In this document: positions 1 to 9,862 of the stretch, one piece after another
Layout: each line of letters starts with the position of its first letter
Position numbering within the stretch: position 1 is the stretch's first letter
Origin: Blastochloris tepida
Lineage (GTDB): Bacteria > Pseudomonadota > Alphaproteobacteria > Rhizobiales > Xanthobacteraceae
Length of the DNA: 64,000 nt
Reading direction: 5' to 3'
NCBI RefSeq assembly: GCF_003966715.1
Contig: NZ_AP018907.1
Span: forward strand, 3,336,001-3,400,000
Notes under the pieces: model-generated
The model's database searches: none
Seen by the model: the letters and a program-made list of their open reading frames with translations, nothing else
Told to the model about the DNA's origin: nothing
Made by a program: the position numbers and the translations under genes

Positions 1-942
1 GGCGAGATGCCCCTGGGGGTGCTCGCCCCGGCGGTCGCGCGAATAGTAGAACATCGCCGCCGGAGGATCGGTGCCGCCGAAGGGCCGGTCGTCGCGGACA
101 TAGACCCAGCAGCGCCCGGTGTCGGTCTTGCCCTTGGCCAGCACCGGCACGGTCGTGTCATCCGCGTGCAGCCGCTCTGCCGCCATCACATGAGCCTCCA
201 GGCGGCGGAGCAGCGGAGCGAGCTCGCTGCAGACCGCCCCCACGGCGTCCGCCATCGTCGACAGCGCGATCGGCACGCCCTCCAGCGCGTAACGCTCGGC
301 CTGCCGGTTCAGCGGCTGATGCTGGCCGAACTTGTCGACCATGATCATGGCCAGCAGGCTGGGACCGGCCCAGCCCCGCGGGATGCTATGGAACGGCGCC
401 GGCGCCTGGGAGACCGTCTCGCAGTCGCGGCAGCTGAACCTCTCCCGCACCGTCTCGATCACCTTCCACTGGCGCGGGATCACCTCCAGCGTCCGCGTCA
501 CGTCCTCGCCGATCTTGCGCAGCCGCGTGCCGCCACAGCACGCGCAGGCCGCCGGGGGATCGATCACCACGCGCTCCCGCGGCAGATGCTCGGGGAAGGT
601 CTGGCGCTCGGCGCGCTTGCGGGTAAAGCCCCGCACGGTCGTCGTCTGGGCGGCGGCCTGTTCGGCCGCGCGTTCGTCCTCGGTCGCGCCCGCTTCGAGC
701 TCCTCGAACGCCAGCGCCAGCTGCTCGATCAGCCGTGCCGCACGTTCCGACCGCTGGCCGTAAATCTGCCGCTCGAGCTTGGCGATCTGCAGCTTCTGAT
801 AGGCGATCAGCGCCTGATCTTCCGAGGCCTTGGCGCGCGCCACCGCAAGGTCTGCGGCGACCTCCAGCGTCTTTGCGCGCTCAGCCGCCAACGCCTCCTT
901 CAGCGCGGCGAGTTCGGCGGCAGCATCACCATCGGCGTCCAT
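1..942 (-). CDS. tnpC: IS66 family transposase TnpC, cut by the window edge
   Basis: This is the N-terminal 314 residues of the large IS66 transposase; the frame is open through position 1, so the rest lies outside the window. It begins MDADGDAAAELAAL, followed by a Glu/Ala-rich coiled-coil region to about residue 105. A zinc-ribbon-like pair of cysteine motifs follows (CACCGG and CRDC, around residues 135-175). The sequence AERLHADDTTVPVL near residue 260 carries the first Asp of the DDE catalytic triad. It lies 68 bp downstream of tnpB in the normal IS66 order. Whether the element is intact cannot be judged because the C-terminal half is missing. Confidence 0.9.
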   Translation of the reverse strand, partial: MDADGDAAAELAALKEALAAERAKTLEVAADLAVARAKASEDQALIAYQKLQIAKLERQIYGQRSERAARLIEQLALAFEELEAGATEDERAAEQAAAQTTTVRGFTRKRAERQTFPEHLPRERVVIDPPAACACCGGTRLRKIGEDVTRTLEVIPRQWKVIETVRERFSCRDCETVSQAPAPFHSIPRGWAGPSLLAMIMVDKFGQHQPLNRQAERYALEGVPIALSTMADAVGAVCSELAPLLRRLEAHVMAAERLHADDTTVPVLAKGKTDTGRCWVYVRDDRPFGGTDPPAAMFYYSRDRRGEHPQGHLA

Positions 943-1010
943 GCATCCTATGGAATCACATCTTCGCCGCGGTGTGACGTGCAAAGTGGAGCGTCGCCGC
1001 AATTATTTGA

Positions 1011-1358
1011 TCAGCCCGCGCTCTGCGGCCGCCATGTGTGCTGGGGATTGCGCCAGTCGATCGCCTCGAGCAGATAACTCATTTGCGCCGCCGTCAGCGC
1101 CACCGCGCCGTCGACCGTGGCCGGCCACACGAAGCGCCCGCGGTCGAGCCGCTTGGCGTAGAGCGACAAGCCGATGCCGTCGTGCCACAACGCCTTGATC
1201 AAGGTCCCGGCGCGGCCCCGGAACACGAAGACGTCGCCGCCGAACGGGTCGCGGCCGAGCCCTTCCTGCACCAGCAGCGCCAGGCCCTGCATGCCCTTGC
1301 GCATGTCCGTATGTCCGGTCGCGATCCAGATCCGCACGCCCGCCGGAACCGGGATCAT
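1011..1358 (-). CDS. tnpB: IS66 accessory protein TnpB
   Basis: The protein has 115 residues and matches the usual IS66 Orf2/TnpB length. Signature stretches visible are IPVPAGVRIWIATGHTDMRKG at the N terminus, the DPFGGDVFVFRGRAG core and KALWHDGIGLSLYAKRL. It is needed with TnpA and TnpC for transposition in IS66 elements, although its biochemical role is not established. The start codon overlaps the tnpA stop by 4 bp (ATGA), which suggests translational coupling. Confidence 0.93.
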   Translation of the reverse strand: MIPVPAGVRIWIATGHTDMRKGMQGLALLVQEGLGRDPFGGDVFVFRGRAGTLIKALWHDGIGLSLYAKRLDRGRFVWPATVDGAVALTAAQMSYLLEAIDWRNPQHTWRPQSAG

Positions 1359-1705
1359 CGCAGCGCCTTGAGGGTTGCCGTCACCAACGCCGCCGGCGCA
1401 GACGCGCCGATCTCAACCCGCACGCCGCCGGCCAATTCCACGACGATCGCGGCGCCGTCTTCCCTCGTGGCCGCGGCCGTCCCACCGGCCTCCACGACGA
1501 TCGCGCGGGCGAACCCAACCCCGCTCGTCCCGTCGCCAACCTCGTGCCGCCATTTGTAGATCAGGCTGGTCGATACCCCGTAGCGCCGTGCTACGTCCGC
1601 CACGATCGCCTCCGGCGCAAACGCCGCCGCCACGATCTCCCGCCGTTCCTCGCCGCTCCACCGCCGGCGCCGCTCCGGCCCCGTCAGCACCGTCATCTGG
1701 CTCAT
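1355..1705 (-). CDS. tnpA: IS66 accessory protein TnpA
   Basis: The protein has 116 residues. An N-terminal helix-turn-helix of the transposase-8 type is visible: RRRWSGEERREIVAAAF, then VADVARRYGVSTSLIYKWR. The C-terminal part is Ala/Val-rich and variable, as usual for the family. It is the first gene of the IS66 triplet and starts 4 bp before a strong inverted repeat (1709-1736). It probably binds DNA at the element end, inferred from the fold. Confidence 0.92.
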   Translation of the reverse strand: MSQMTVLTGPERRRRWSGEERREIVAAAFAPEAIVADVARRYGVSTSLIYKWRHEVGDGTSGVGFARAIVVEAGGTAAATREDGAAIVVELAGGVRVEIGASAPAALVTATLKALR

Positions 1706-1752
1706 GCTGCGCTCTTACGCGCGCTCGTAAGAGCGCTCCTATGCGCGCAGCA
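1704..1752. repeat. Nested palindrome at the presumed IS66 end
   Basis: A perfect 10-bp inverted repeat (gcgctcttac at 1709-1718, gtaagagcgc at 1727-1736) has an 8-bp loop. An outer pair, atgctgcgc (1704-1712) and gcgcagcat (1744-1752), also matches. IS66 ends commonly begin GTAA, so the GTAAGAGCGC arms may be terminal sequence or a regulatory hairpin for tnpA. Confidence 0.55.
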
Positions 1753-1905
1753 TCCGCGAAGCGCGAGGTCCCACACAAGGCGGCCCACGCCGGAGGGATA
1801 CTGTAGCAACGGCCGTTCACAAACTTCTTGGGGCCAGCAGCCTCTTGTCGCCGGCAATGTCGGGCCCGAATCCTTTTCCGTCATTCCATCCGCCATATTG
1901 CGCGC

Positions 1906-2454
1906 ATGATGACAATTCGGCCCGCACGCGACTGTGATGCCCCCGGTTTGCCCGGGATCGAGCGCAGTTCTGGTGAGATATTCCGGCAATCGCCGGGACT
2001 GGAATGGATCGCCGACGACACGGTCCAATCGGAGGAACAGCACCGCGCGCTGATCGCGACCGGCGTCGCCTTCGTTGCGGACCTGCCGGGCCATGGAATC
2101 GCGGCGTTCCTGAACGGAGAGGTGATGCCTGACGCCCTGCACATCTGGCAAATTGCCGTCCATCGCGACCGGCAGGGGCGCGGCATCGGCCGGAAACTGA
2201 TCGAAGCGGCAGAGCAGTTCGCCGCCGATCATGAAATCCCTGCGCTGACCTTGACCACCTTCAGGGATGTGCCCTGGAATGAACCCTACTATCAAAGGCT
2301 TGGGTTCGTCACGCTGGAACGCGGAGACCTCGGCTCCCGGCTGAGGGCCGTTCTGGACGCCGAGGAACAGGCCGGGATGCCGGCAGCACGGCGCTGCGCC
2401 ATGAGGAAGCCCCTCCACCAGGGGCATGGCTTGATGGCGGCCGTCACGGTCTGA
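1906..2454 (+). CDS. GNAT family N-acetyltransferase
   Basis: The protein has 182 residues from the ATG at 1906 (a second ATG follows at once). The frame is open further upstream, but the fold begins at MMTIRPARDCD, so the internal start is preferred. The acetyl-CoA loop is visible as VHRDRQGRGIGRKLIEAA (motif A), followed by EPYYQRLGFVTLE (motif B). It transfers acetyl groups to an unknown amine. It stands alone between the IS66 end and a palindrome-rich spacer. The last 30 residues after the GNAT fold look unrelated to the family. Confidence 0.8.
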   Translation: MMTIRPARDCDAPGLPGIERSSGEIFRQSPGLEWIADDTVQSEEQHRALIATGVAFVADLPGHGIAAFLNGEVMPDALHIWQIAVHRDRQGRGIGRKLIEAAEQFAADHEIPALTLTTFRDVPWNEPYYQRLGFVTLERGDLGSRLRAVLDAEEQAGMPAARRCAMRKPLHQGHGLMAAVTV

Positions 2455-2519
2455 CCGCTGGAGCGACGGCGCCCCCGAACACCGCCACCAGCCCGCCAGC
2501 CGATGACTCTGTTGGAGCG

Positions 2520-2787
2520 CCATCCGATCCGGTTCCCGGCCGATCCGGTCGGAAGACCGAAAGCGATGCCGCCGAAAGCCCCGGTTCCGCAAGACCCCCC
2601 CCGGCACCGGGATTTTCGGCGATCGGAATGCGGCTCTCCGGTCTTCAGGCCGGAGACCGGATTATACCAACGGCCCCGAACGCTGACGCGTGGGGCCGTT
2701 GACACTCGCGGATTTTCTTTTGGGAAATCAGAGATTTCGCGAAAATCCGCGACCGGAGCCAACGGTCCGCTTTCGCGGCCGTTGGTA
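2520..2787. repeat. Mosaic of intergenic palindromic repeats
   Basis: This gene-free spacer begins with the GGTTCCCGGCCGATC motif shared with many other spacers here. It ends in a 123-bp unit bounded by a perfect 11-bp inverted repeat (taccaacggcc at 2665-2675, ggccgttggta at 2777-2787). The interior CGCGGATTTT...CGAAAATCCGCGA stretch recurs at 28.0-28.1 kb. The distal end abuts the stop codon of the next gene (2788-2790). Confidence 0.7.
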
Positions 2788-3288
2788 TTACCCCGGCTGG
2801 TGCAGGCCGAAGGCCGGGTGATGAACCAGCTCGCCACGCGGCTCACTGTCGTCGAAGGGCAGGGCCTGAACCACCTCGGGGGGACAGCCGGTCACGCCCA
2901 GCCCAGGGAACGCGCGAAAGCCGAACCGGCCATAATAGGCGGGGTCGCCCACCAGCGCCGCGCCGCGGCTGGTCCGCCGCAGCCGGCAAAGGGCTTCCGC
3001 CATCAAGGCCGTGCCGATGCCCTGGCGGTGCCTCGACGGCAAGACCACGAGCGGGCCGATCAGCCCCCAGCCGTCCTGCGTCCCGACCCGCGCCGCGGAG
3101 GTGGCGAGATAGCCGACCACCTCGCCCGCGTCCTCCGCCACCAGCGAGAGGGCGAGCGCGCCCTCCGCCCGCAGCCTCTCGACGATGCGCGCCTCGGTTC
3201 CGGTGGATTGCGCAAGCATCAGCAGCGCTTCGGTGACAAGCCGGCCGATCGCCGGGATGTCACCGGCCGTTTCGTTGCGGATCAGCAT
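2788..3288 (-). CDS. GNAT family N-acetyltransferase (YhbS-like)
   Basis: The protein has 166 residues and starts MLIRNETAGDIPAIGRLV, a standard GNAT opening. The acetyl-CoA motif reads LPSRHRQGIGTALMAEAL near residues 88-105. It is followed by VGDPAYYGRFGFR, typical of the YhbS-like subgroup. The start lies 1 bp past the yjhX stop on the same strand, so the two are probably cotranscribed. The substrate is unknown. The stop codon sits at the edge of a palindromic repeat. Confidence 0.85.
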   Translation of the reverse strand: MLIRNETAGDIPAIGRLVTEALLMLAQSTGTEARIVERLRAEGALALSLVAEDAGEVVGYLATSAARVGTQDGWGLIGPLVVLPSRHRQGIGTALMAEALCRLRRTSRGAALVGDPAYYGRFGFRAFPGLGVTGCPPEVVQALPFDDSEPRGELVHHPAFGLHQPG

Positions 3289-3289
3289 G

Positions 3290-3553
3290 TCAGGCCCCCT
3301 GATTGTCGAGTTGGGCGCGCACGAAGGTGCGGCCGCGTCGCGAAATCCGGTATGGGCCGCCCGAGCGGGATTCGATCAGCCGCTTCTGCCGCAGCCGGTT
3401 GAAGACGGTCAGGTCGAAGTCGGCAAGGATCATCGCCTCGCGCGTGACGCACATCACGGACGTGATCTTGGGGCCGTCGCCACGCTCGTGAAGAATGCAG
3501 CCGCCGAGGGCCAGAACGTGCAGCGCACGTTGCTCATTGCGTGAGATGTTCAT
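3290..3553 (-). CDS. yjhX: YjhX family protein (UPF0386, putative toxin)
   Basis: The protein has 87 residues when started at MNISRNEQRALHVLALGG, which matches the family start; the frame is open 22 codons further. Family-typical stretches are RALHVLALGG, the central TVFNRLRQKRLI and the C-terminal RAQLDNQG. E. coli YjhX has been reported as a toxin paired with YjhQ, a GNAT protein. Here the downstream neighbour, 1 bp away, is also a GNAT protein, so the pair could be a toxin-antitoxin-like unit. That pairing is an inference from gene order. Confidence 0.85.
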   Translation of the reverse strand: MNISRNEQRALHVLALGGCILHERGDGPKITSVMCVTREAMILADFDLTVFNRLRQKRLIESRSGGPYRISRRGRTFVRAQLDNQGA

Positions 3554-3621
3554 GGGATTCTTGTATGACAGACGTGAAAAGACACCCCGGGCGACTGCAC
3601 CCGGCGGCTTTGACTTCACGC

Positions 3622-3644
3622 GGCTCTCTGCGATTCAGAGAGCC
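3622..3644. terminator. Hairpin in the 3554-3859 spacer
   Basis: A perfect 9-bp stem (ggctctctg / cagagagcc) has a 5-base loop. The 306-bp spacer between yjhX and the divergent VOC gene otherwise shows only short G/C palindromes (for example ccccagttgggg near 3670) and must hold both promoters. There is no T-run, so this may be an attenuator or an operator instead of a terminator. Confidence 0.35.
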
Positions 3645-3859
3645 CTGTCACACAAGCTCTGACATCCAGTCCCCAGTTGGGGCGCGGCGAACGGTGCCGC
3701 CACGCACCCTTGAAATATCGGGGGCACACGCCGCTGACAACCGGAAACCCGCTGGGCACGCGCGCCGGCCAGCAGCCGATGATCGACACCGAATTGAGCC
3801 TTTCGGGGTGGAGCGGGTAGAACGTCACCCAGGGCGATCCACGCCGCAGGGTTACGGTC

Positions 3860-4300
3860 ATGACACGCTTCCTGCACACGATGATCCGGGTCAGCGATCC
3901 GGAGGCCACCATCCGCTTCTTCGAACTGATCGGCCTGCGCGAGACGCGGCGGATGGAGAGCGAGAAGGGGCGCTTCACGCTGATCTATCTCGCGGCCGAC
4001 GAGGACTTTGAAGCCGCCCGCGCCCACCGCGCGCCGGAGGTCGAGCTGACCTGGAACTGGGATCCGGAAGACTATCAGGGCGGCCGCAACTTCGGCCATC
4101 TCGCCTTCCAGGTCGCCGACATCTACGCCGTCTGCGCCCGGCTGATGGCGGCCGGCGTCACGATCAACCGCCCGCCGCGCGACGGCCACATGGCCTTCGT
4201 CCGCACGCCGGACGGCATCTCGGTCGAGTTCCTGCAGAAGGGCACGCCGCTGGCGCCGGCGGAACCCTGGGCGTCGATGCCCAATACCGGGAGCTGGTGA
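3860..4300 (+). CDS. VOC family protein (glyoxalase I-like)
   Basis: The protein has 146 residues, the usual length of glyoxalase I. Metal-site positions of GloA are all present: His6 (RFLHTMIRV), Glu62 (VELTWNWDPEDY), His80 (NFGHLAFQV) and Glu123 (ISVEFLQ). It probably converts the methylglyoxal-glutathione hemithioacetal to S-lactoylglutathione in the cytoplasm. Another VOC metalloenzyme with a different substrate is possible. It is a single gene, convergent with the aminotransferase 24 bp away. Confidence 0.85.
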   Translation: MTRFLHTMIRVSDPEATIRFFELIGLRETRRMESEKGRFTLIYLAADEDFEAARAHRAPEVELTWNWDPEDYQGGRNFGHLAFQVADIYAVCARLMAAGVTINRPPRDGHMAFVRTPDGISVEFLQKGTPLAPAEPWASMPNTGSW

Positions 4301-4324
4301 GCCGGCGGGGGGAGAACGCGTCTC

Positions 4325-5500
4325 CTATGACGCCGGGCGAAGCTTCGCCGTCTCGCGCCAGCGGGCGAGGCGGCGCATCGCCTCGGCCAGCGTCGCCTCG
4401 GTCTTGGCGAAGCAGAAGCGGATGTGGCTGCGCACGTCCCGCGCCCCGTAGAAGGACGACAGCGGCACCGCCGCCACCCCGGCCTCGATGGCGAGGCGGC
4501 GGCAGAAGGCGAGATCGTCGCCCTCGGCGTCGAGACCCTCGATCGGCGCCACTGCGAAATAGGTGCCCGCCACCTCGGCCATCTCGAAGCCGGCGGCGCG
4601 AAGGCCGGCGCCGAGCTGGTCGCGCCGCCGGGCGAGGTCGGCGCGCAGCCCGTCGAAATAGGCGTCGGGCAGATTGAGGCCGAAGGCCACCGCCGCCTGC
4701 AGTGCCGGCGGGGTGGTGAAGGTCACGTACTGGTGGGCGCGGGCGATCGGGCCGAGCAGCCTGGCATCCGCCGTCACATAGCCGACCTTCCAGCCGGTGA
4801 CCGAGAACGTCTTGCCGGCCGAGCCGATGCGCACCACCCGGTCGCGCACCTCCGGGAGGGCGAACAGCGTCTGGTGGCGGCGGCCGTCGAACACCAGATG
4901 CTCGTAGACCTCGTCGGAGATCGCCACGAGGTCGTGCTCGAGCATCAGGTCGGCCAGCAGGCGCAGCTCCTCGGCCGAGAACACCTTGCCGATCGGGTTC
5001 ATCGGCGTGTTGAGGACGAGGGCGCGGGTGCGCGGCGTGATGGCGGCGGCGATCTCGGCGCGCGGCAGGTTCCAGTCGGGCGGGGTGAGGCGGATTGGCA
5101 CCGGCACCGCACCGGCACGGCGGATGATCGGCATGTAGGAGTCATAGGCCGGCTCGAACACCAGCACCTCGTCGCCGGCATTGAGCAGGGCGAAGAACGC
5201 ATCGGCCAGCGCCTCGGTGGCGCCGGAGGTGACCAGCACCTCGCGCTCCCAATCGACATCGAGGCCGAGCCAGCGCTTGGAGCTCGCCGCCACCGCCTGA
5301 CGCAGCGCCGGCAGGCCCATCATCGAGGGATATTGGTGCGGCCCCTCGCGCATCGCGCGGCTCGCCGCCTCCACCACCTCCGGCGGCTCCAGCCCCTCGG
5401 GGAAGCCCTGGCCGAGATTGACCGCCCCGGTCTCGGCGGCAAGGCGCGACATCGCCTCGAAGATGGTGGTGCCGGCCTCGCCGAATATGGGGTTCACCAT
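4325..5500 (-). CDS. PLP-dependent aminotransferase, kynurenine/methionine aminotransferase type
   Basis: The protein has 391 residues from MVNPIFGEAGTTIF. It belongs to the class I/II fold-type I aminotransferases. Visible motifs are NLGQGFPEG near residue 28, TSGATEALADAF near 91, NTPMNPIGKV near 164, SDEVYEHLVF near 195 and SAGKTFSVTGWKVG, in which Lys230 should bind PLP. This last motif is that of the KAT I/YbdL group (kynurenine, glutamine or methionine as amino donors). The frame is open 30 codons upstream, but that part is encoded by a palindromic repeat. It lies 123 bp downstream of ureG on the same strand, beyond a hairpin. Confidence 0.85.
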   Translation of the reverse strand: MVNPIFGEAGTTIFEAMSRLAAETGAVNLGQGFPEGLEPPEVVEAASRAMREGPHQYPSMMGLPALRQAVAASSKRWLGLDVDWEREVLVTSGATEALADAFFALLNAGDEVLVFEPAYDSYMPIIRRAGAVPVPIRLTPPDWNLPRAEIAAAITPRTRALVLNTPMNPIGKVFSAEELRLLADLMLEHDLVAISDEVYEHLVFDGRRHQTLFALPEVRDRVVRIGSAGKTFSVTGWKVGYVTADARLLGPIARAHQYVTFTTPPALQAAVAFGLNLPDAYFDGLRADLARRRDQLGAGLRAAGFEMAEVAGTYFAVAPIEGLDAEGDDLAFCRRLAIEAGVAAVPLSSFYGARDVRSHIRFCFAKTEATLAEAMRRLARWRETAKLRPAS

Positions 5501-5542
5501 TGTGCTGCCTCGCGCCGCATATGCTCGTGCTCTCGAAACCCT

Positions 5543-5622
5543 GCGATACGGTTTCCGGCCGATCAAGCGGGAGAACCGTGTCCAGCCCATGGAACCAACG
5601 GCCGGCTGTCGCCGCCGTTGGT
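5543..5622. repeat. Palindromic repeats between ureG and the aminotransferase
   Basis: A GGTTTCCGGCCGATC motif at about 5549 is followed by a hairpin with perfect 9-bp arms (accaacggc 5594-5602, gccgttggt 5614-5622). The hairpin begins 2 bp past the ureG stop, so it could end or process the urease transcript. The same two motifs recur in other spacers of the window. Confidence 0.6.
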
Positions 5623-5623
5623 C

Positions 5624-6238
5624 TCAACCCAACCCGCCGGCCTGGGTGATGAAGCGCACGATATCGTCGACACCCTGCTGCTTCGCCAGGCTGACGAACG
5701 CGAACGGCTTGTCGCCGCGCATGCGCTTCGTGTCCCGCTCCATCACCTCGAGGCTCGCGCCGACATGGGGGGCGAGGTCGGTCTTGTTGATCACCAGCAG
5801 GTCGGAGCGGGTGATGCCGGGGCCGCCCTTGCGCGGGATCTTCTCGCCCTGCGCCACGTCGATGACATAGATCGTGAGATCGGCAAGCTCGGGCGAGAAG
5901 GTGGCGGCGAGGTTGTCGCCGCCCGATTCGATCAGGATCAGGTCGAGCGCCGGAAAGCGGCGGCGCATGGTGTCGATCGCCGCGAGATTGATCGAGCAGT
6001 CCTCGCGGATGGCGGTGTGCGGGCAACCGCCGGTTTCCACGCCGAGGATGCGGTCCGATGACAGCGCCTGCATGCGCATCAGGATCTCGGCATCCTCCCT
6101 GGTGTAGATGTCGTTGGTGATGACGCAGACCTCGTAGCGTTCGCGAAGCGCAACGCAGAGCGCGGCGACGAGCGTGGTCTTTCCTGAGCCGACCGGGCCG
6201 CCGATGCCGACGCGCAACGGACCGTGGGGACTGTTCAT
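5624..6238 (-). CDS. ureG: Urease accessory GTPase UreG
   Basis: The protein has 204 residues from [14 protein letters not shown]. UreG is the SIMIBI-class GTPase that carries nickel to apo-urease within the UreDFG complex. Seen are the P-loop GPVGSGKTT (residues 14-22), the nickel-binding CPH at 72-74 ([11 protein letters not shown]), [17 protein letters not shown] and the guanine-specificity NKTD. Its start overlaps the ureF stop by 4 bp (ATGA). It is the last gene of the urease operon. Confidence 0.97.
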   Translation of the reverse strand: MNSPHGPLRVGIGGPVGSGKTTLVAALCVALRERYEVCVITNDIYTREDAEILMRMQALSSDRILGVETGGCPHTAIREDCSINLAAIDTMRRRFPALDLILIESGGDNLAATFSPELADLTIYVIDVAQGEKIPRKGGPGITRSDLLVINKTDLAPHVGASLEVMERDTKRMRGDKPFAFVSLAKQQGVDDIVRFITQAGGLG

Positions 6239-6933
6239 GACCGGAAGATCCTCGAATACTGGGTTTCGTGGCTGAGCGAGGCGAGGTCGGCGCGCAGCGT
6301 CGCGCTGCCGAGATCGCCAAGCGTGAAGCGGGGAGCGTGGTGCGCCCGATCCCGCAGCCGCGGCAGCAGTGCGGCGATGAGGCGCTGGCCGTCGGTCTGG
6401 CCGATGATGTTCAGGCGGATCGCGGCGGAGGCGAGATTGGCGACGAAGGCCACCCCATAGGCCAGCGCGGTGCCCTCCAACGCCACACCATGGCGCGCCG
6501 CCACCGCGCCGACCGCGACGGGATAGGCGATGCCGCGCTCGGCCAGCGCCGGCAGGGCGTCGAGCCCCGGCGCCGGCCACGCGGCGCGAATGGCGGCAAC
6601 GAAGCTGCCGCCCTGCGTCACGGTTTCCAGGTGCCGCTCGGCCGAGGGCTGCAGCGCGCACGCCCAGTCATTGGCGAGGCACACGCCGGCGTCATCGCCC
6701 TGGGCCGCCGCCCGCCACGCCGCGGCGAGCAGGATCTGATCGGTCCGCAGCGAGCCCATGGCGATGAGGTCGGAAAGCCAGATTTCGAGATCGGCGCGCG
6801 TGGCGAGCCAGCCGCGCTCGACCGCCTGTTCGAGCCCGTGGCTGTAGGCGAAGGCGCCGACCGGAAAGGCCGGCGACAGCCACACCATCAGCTCGATCGG
6901 CACGGCGATCGCCGGTCCGCCGGCGTCAGCCAT
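6235..6933 (-). CDS. ureF: Urease accessory protein UreF
   Basis: The protein has 232 residues when started at [15 protein letters not shown]. UreF bridges UreD and UreG and acts as an effector of the UreG GTPase during nickel insertion. Family marks are [17 protein letters not shown] near residue 20, [14 protein letters not shown], and the C-terminal region ending with the conserved-type [11 protein letters not shown] tail. The start overlaps the ureE end by 8 bp. A longer frame upstream overlaps the His-rich ureE tail out of frame and is not credible. Confidence 0.95.
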   Translation of the reverse strand: MADAGGPAIAVPIELMVWLSPAFPVGAFAYSHGLEQAVERGWLATRADLEIWLSDLIAMGSLRTDQILLAAAWRAAAQGDDAGVCLANDWACALQPSAERHLETVTQGGSFVAAIRAAWPAPGLDALPALAERGIAYPVAVGAVAARHGVALEGTALAYGVAFVANLASAAIRLNIIGQTDGQRLIAALLPRLRDRAHHAPRFTLGDLGSATLRADLASLSHETQYSRIFRS

Positions 6934-7534
6934 GGTTGCGGTGCGCACCATGGGGCACGCCGCCATGCGCGTGGTGGCCGTGCTCATGATGGCCGTGCGC
7001 GTGATCGTGGCCATGGTCGTGATCGTGGTGATGATCGTGACCATGATCATGGCGATGATCGTCGTCGGTGCCGTGATGATGGCCGGACACCAGCGCGCCC
7101 TTGCTGCCATAGGCGCCGCCTTCGGGCTCGAACGGCCGCGTCACGGGCCGCACCGCAAGCCCGAGCCCCGCCGCCATCTCGGCCAGCACGTGATCGGGCT
7201 GGATATAGACCGCCTCGCCGGTGATCTCGGCCGGGGTGTGGCGGTTGCCGATGTGCCAGGCGAGCCGGGCCAGCGCACGGGCATCGGGCGCGGCGATTTC
7301 CAGCAGCGCCTCGACCGCGGCGCGAACCTCGATCAGCCGGCCGTCGTCGAGTTGCAGCGCGTCGCCCTGCGCCAGATAGGTCGCGGCATCGAGGTCGAGC
7401 AGGAACGCCACGCCGCCATCGCTGGTCATGGCGATCCGCCGCCGGAACCGCGCCTCGCGGTCGAGCGTGATGGTGTCGGCGCAGGCGCGGCCGGCGCGTT
7501 GGTCATGGCGGATCACGGTTGCGGCGCGCAGCAT
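6926..7534 (-). CDS. ureE: Urease accessory nickel metallochaperone UreE with a long His-rich tail
   Basis: The protein has 202 residues from MLRAATVIRHDQ; 17 upstream codons belong to a palindromic repeat and are excluded. The N-terminal domain and the C-terminal nickel-binding domain (HIGNRHTPAEITGEAVYIQPDHVL) are clear. From about residue 155 the protein becomes a His/Asp/Gly tail with roughly 20 histidines. Such tails bind several nickel ions in some UreE proteins. It delivers nickel to UreG and urease in the cytoplasm. Confidence 0.95.
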   Translation of the reverse strand: MLRAATVIRHDQRAGRACADTITLDREARFRRRIAMTSDGGVAFLLDLDAATYLAQGDALQLDDGRLIEVRAAVEALLEIAAPDARALARLAWHIGNRHTPAEITGEAVYIQPDHVLAEMAAGLGLAVRPVTRPFEPEGGAYGSKGALVSGHHHGTDDDHRHDHGHDHHHDHDHGHDHAHGHHEHGHHAHGGVPHGAHRNHG

Positions 7535-7550
7535 GGAAATATCCCTATCG

Positions 7551-7586
7551 GTTTCCGGCCGATCGCTTCGCGACGCCGGAAACATC
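7551..7586. repeat. GGTTTCCGG-type hairpin upstream of ureE
   Basis: The arms cggtttccgg and gccggaaac flank a TCGC-rich loop. It belongs to the dispersed hairpin family seen also at 15.6, 54.1, 55.3, 56.0 and 62.0 kb. It lies 17 bp upstream of the ureE start inside the 278-bp ureC-ureE spacer. Confidence 0.65.
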
Positions 7587-7640
7587 TCGCTGAAATTCCC
7601 TTCGTGGATAACACGCGGGCCTTCGGTTTTGACCCGCCCT

Positions 7641-7731
7641 CGTCATGGCCGGGCTTGTCCCGGCCATCCACGTCTTTGCATCAATATGAGTTTTTAGTCG
7701 TGGATGCCCGCGACAAGCGCGGGCATGACGA
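7641..7731. repeat. 91-bp composite palindrome (CGTCATG...CATGACG)
   Basis: Two inverted units, cgtcatggccgggcttgtcc (from 7641) and the related half ending gcgggcatgacg (7731), flank an AT-richer loop. An element of identical length and design, in the opposite orientation, lies at 48947-49037. The GCCGGGACAAGCCCGGC core is common in alphaproteobacterial spacers. Apart from this and the preceding hairpin, nothing is seen in the 7535-7812 spacer. Confidence 0.8.
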
Positions 7732-7812
7732 GTCACATCTTACGGCCCCTGGTATTAGAGGATTTTCAGCGAACGGAATGCGAAACGCCGGCCCCTGGGG
7801 CCGGATTTCGCA

Positions 7813-9525
<1,713 letters not shown>

Positions 9526-9539
9526 CTCTCGTCCCCCGA

Positions 9540-9851
9540 TCAAACGTCCAGCTTGCCCATCACCGCCTGGCGGAAGCCAAACACGGTGCGCGCGCCCGCA
9601 AGCGCAACGAGCTGCACGGTGCGCGACTGGCCGGGCTCGAAGCGCACCGCCGTGCCGGCCGGAATGTCGAGCCGGAAGCCACGCGCCGCCGCGCGGTCGA
9701 AGGCGAGCGCGGGATTGGTCTCGAAGAAATGATAGTGGCTGCCGACCTGGATCGGCCGGTCGCCGGTGTTGGTGACCTCGATGGTCGTCGTCGCGCGGCC
9801 GGCATTGAGCTCGATCTCGCCGTCCGCCGTGAACACTTCGCCAGGAATCAT
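9540..9851 (-). CDS. ureB: Urease subunit beta
   Basis: The protein has 103 residues beginning [16 protein letters not shown], the typical UreB opening. It contains the family signature [18 protein letters not shown] (around residues 32-49) and ends [12 protein letters not shown]. It forms the structural trimer with UreA and UreC. The separate ureA/ureB genes are the normal proteobacterial arrangement. It is 11 bp downstream of ureA. Confidence 0.97.
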   Translation of the reverse strand: MIPGEVFTADGEIELNAGRATTTIEVTNTGDRPIQVGSHYHFFETNPALAFDRAAARGFRLDIPAGTAVRFEPGQSRTVQLVALAGARTVFGFRQAVMGKLDV

Positions 9852-9862
9852 GACGGCCTCCG

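Larger units (their letters stand above)
1..1752 (-). mobile_element. IS66 family insertion sequence, one end only
   Basis: Three genes in the order tnpA-tnpB-tnpC, all on the minus strand, define an IS66 element running off the left edge. The outer boundary near 1709-1752 is a guess from the nested palindrome upstream of tnpA. No target duplication can be checked because the other end is outside the window. The next gene, at 1906, is an unrelated acetyltransferase. Confidence 0.8.

Noticed and set aside
7..1077. Plus-strand frame of 356 codons at the left edge
   Set aside because: It is antisense to the IS66 tnpC, whose minus-strand frame encodes a recognisable transposase.
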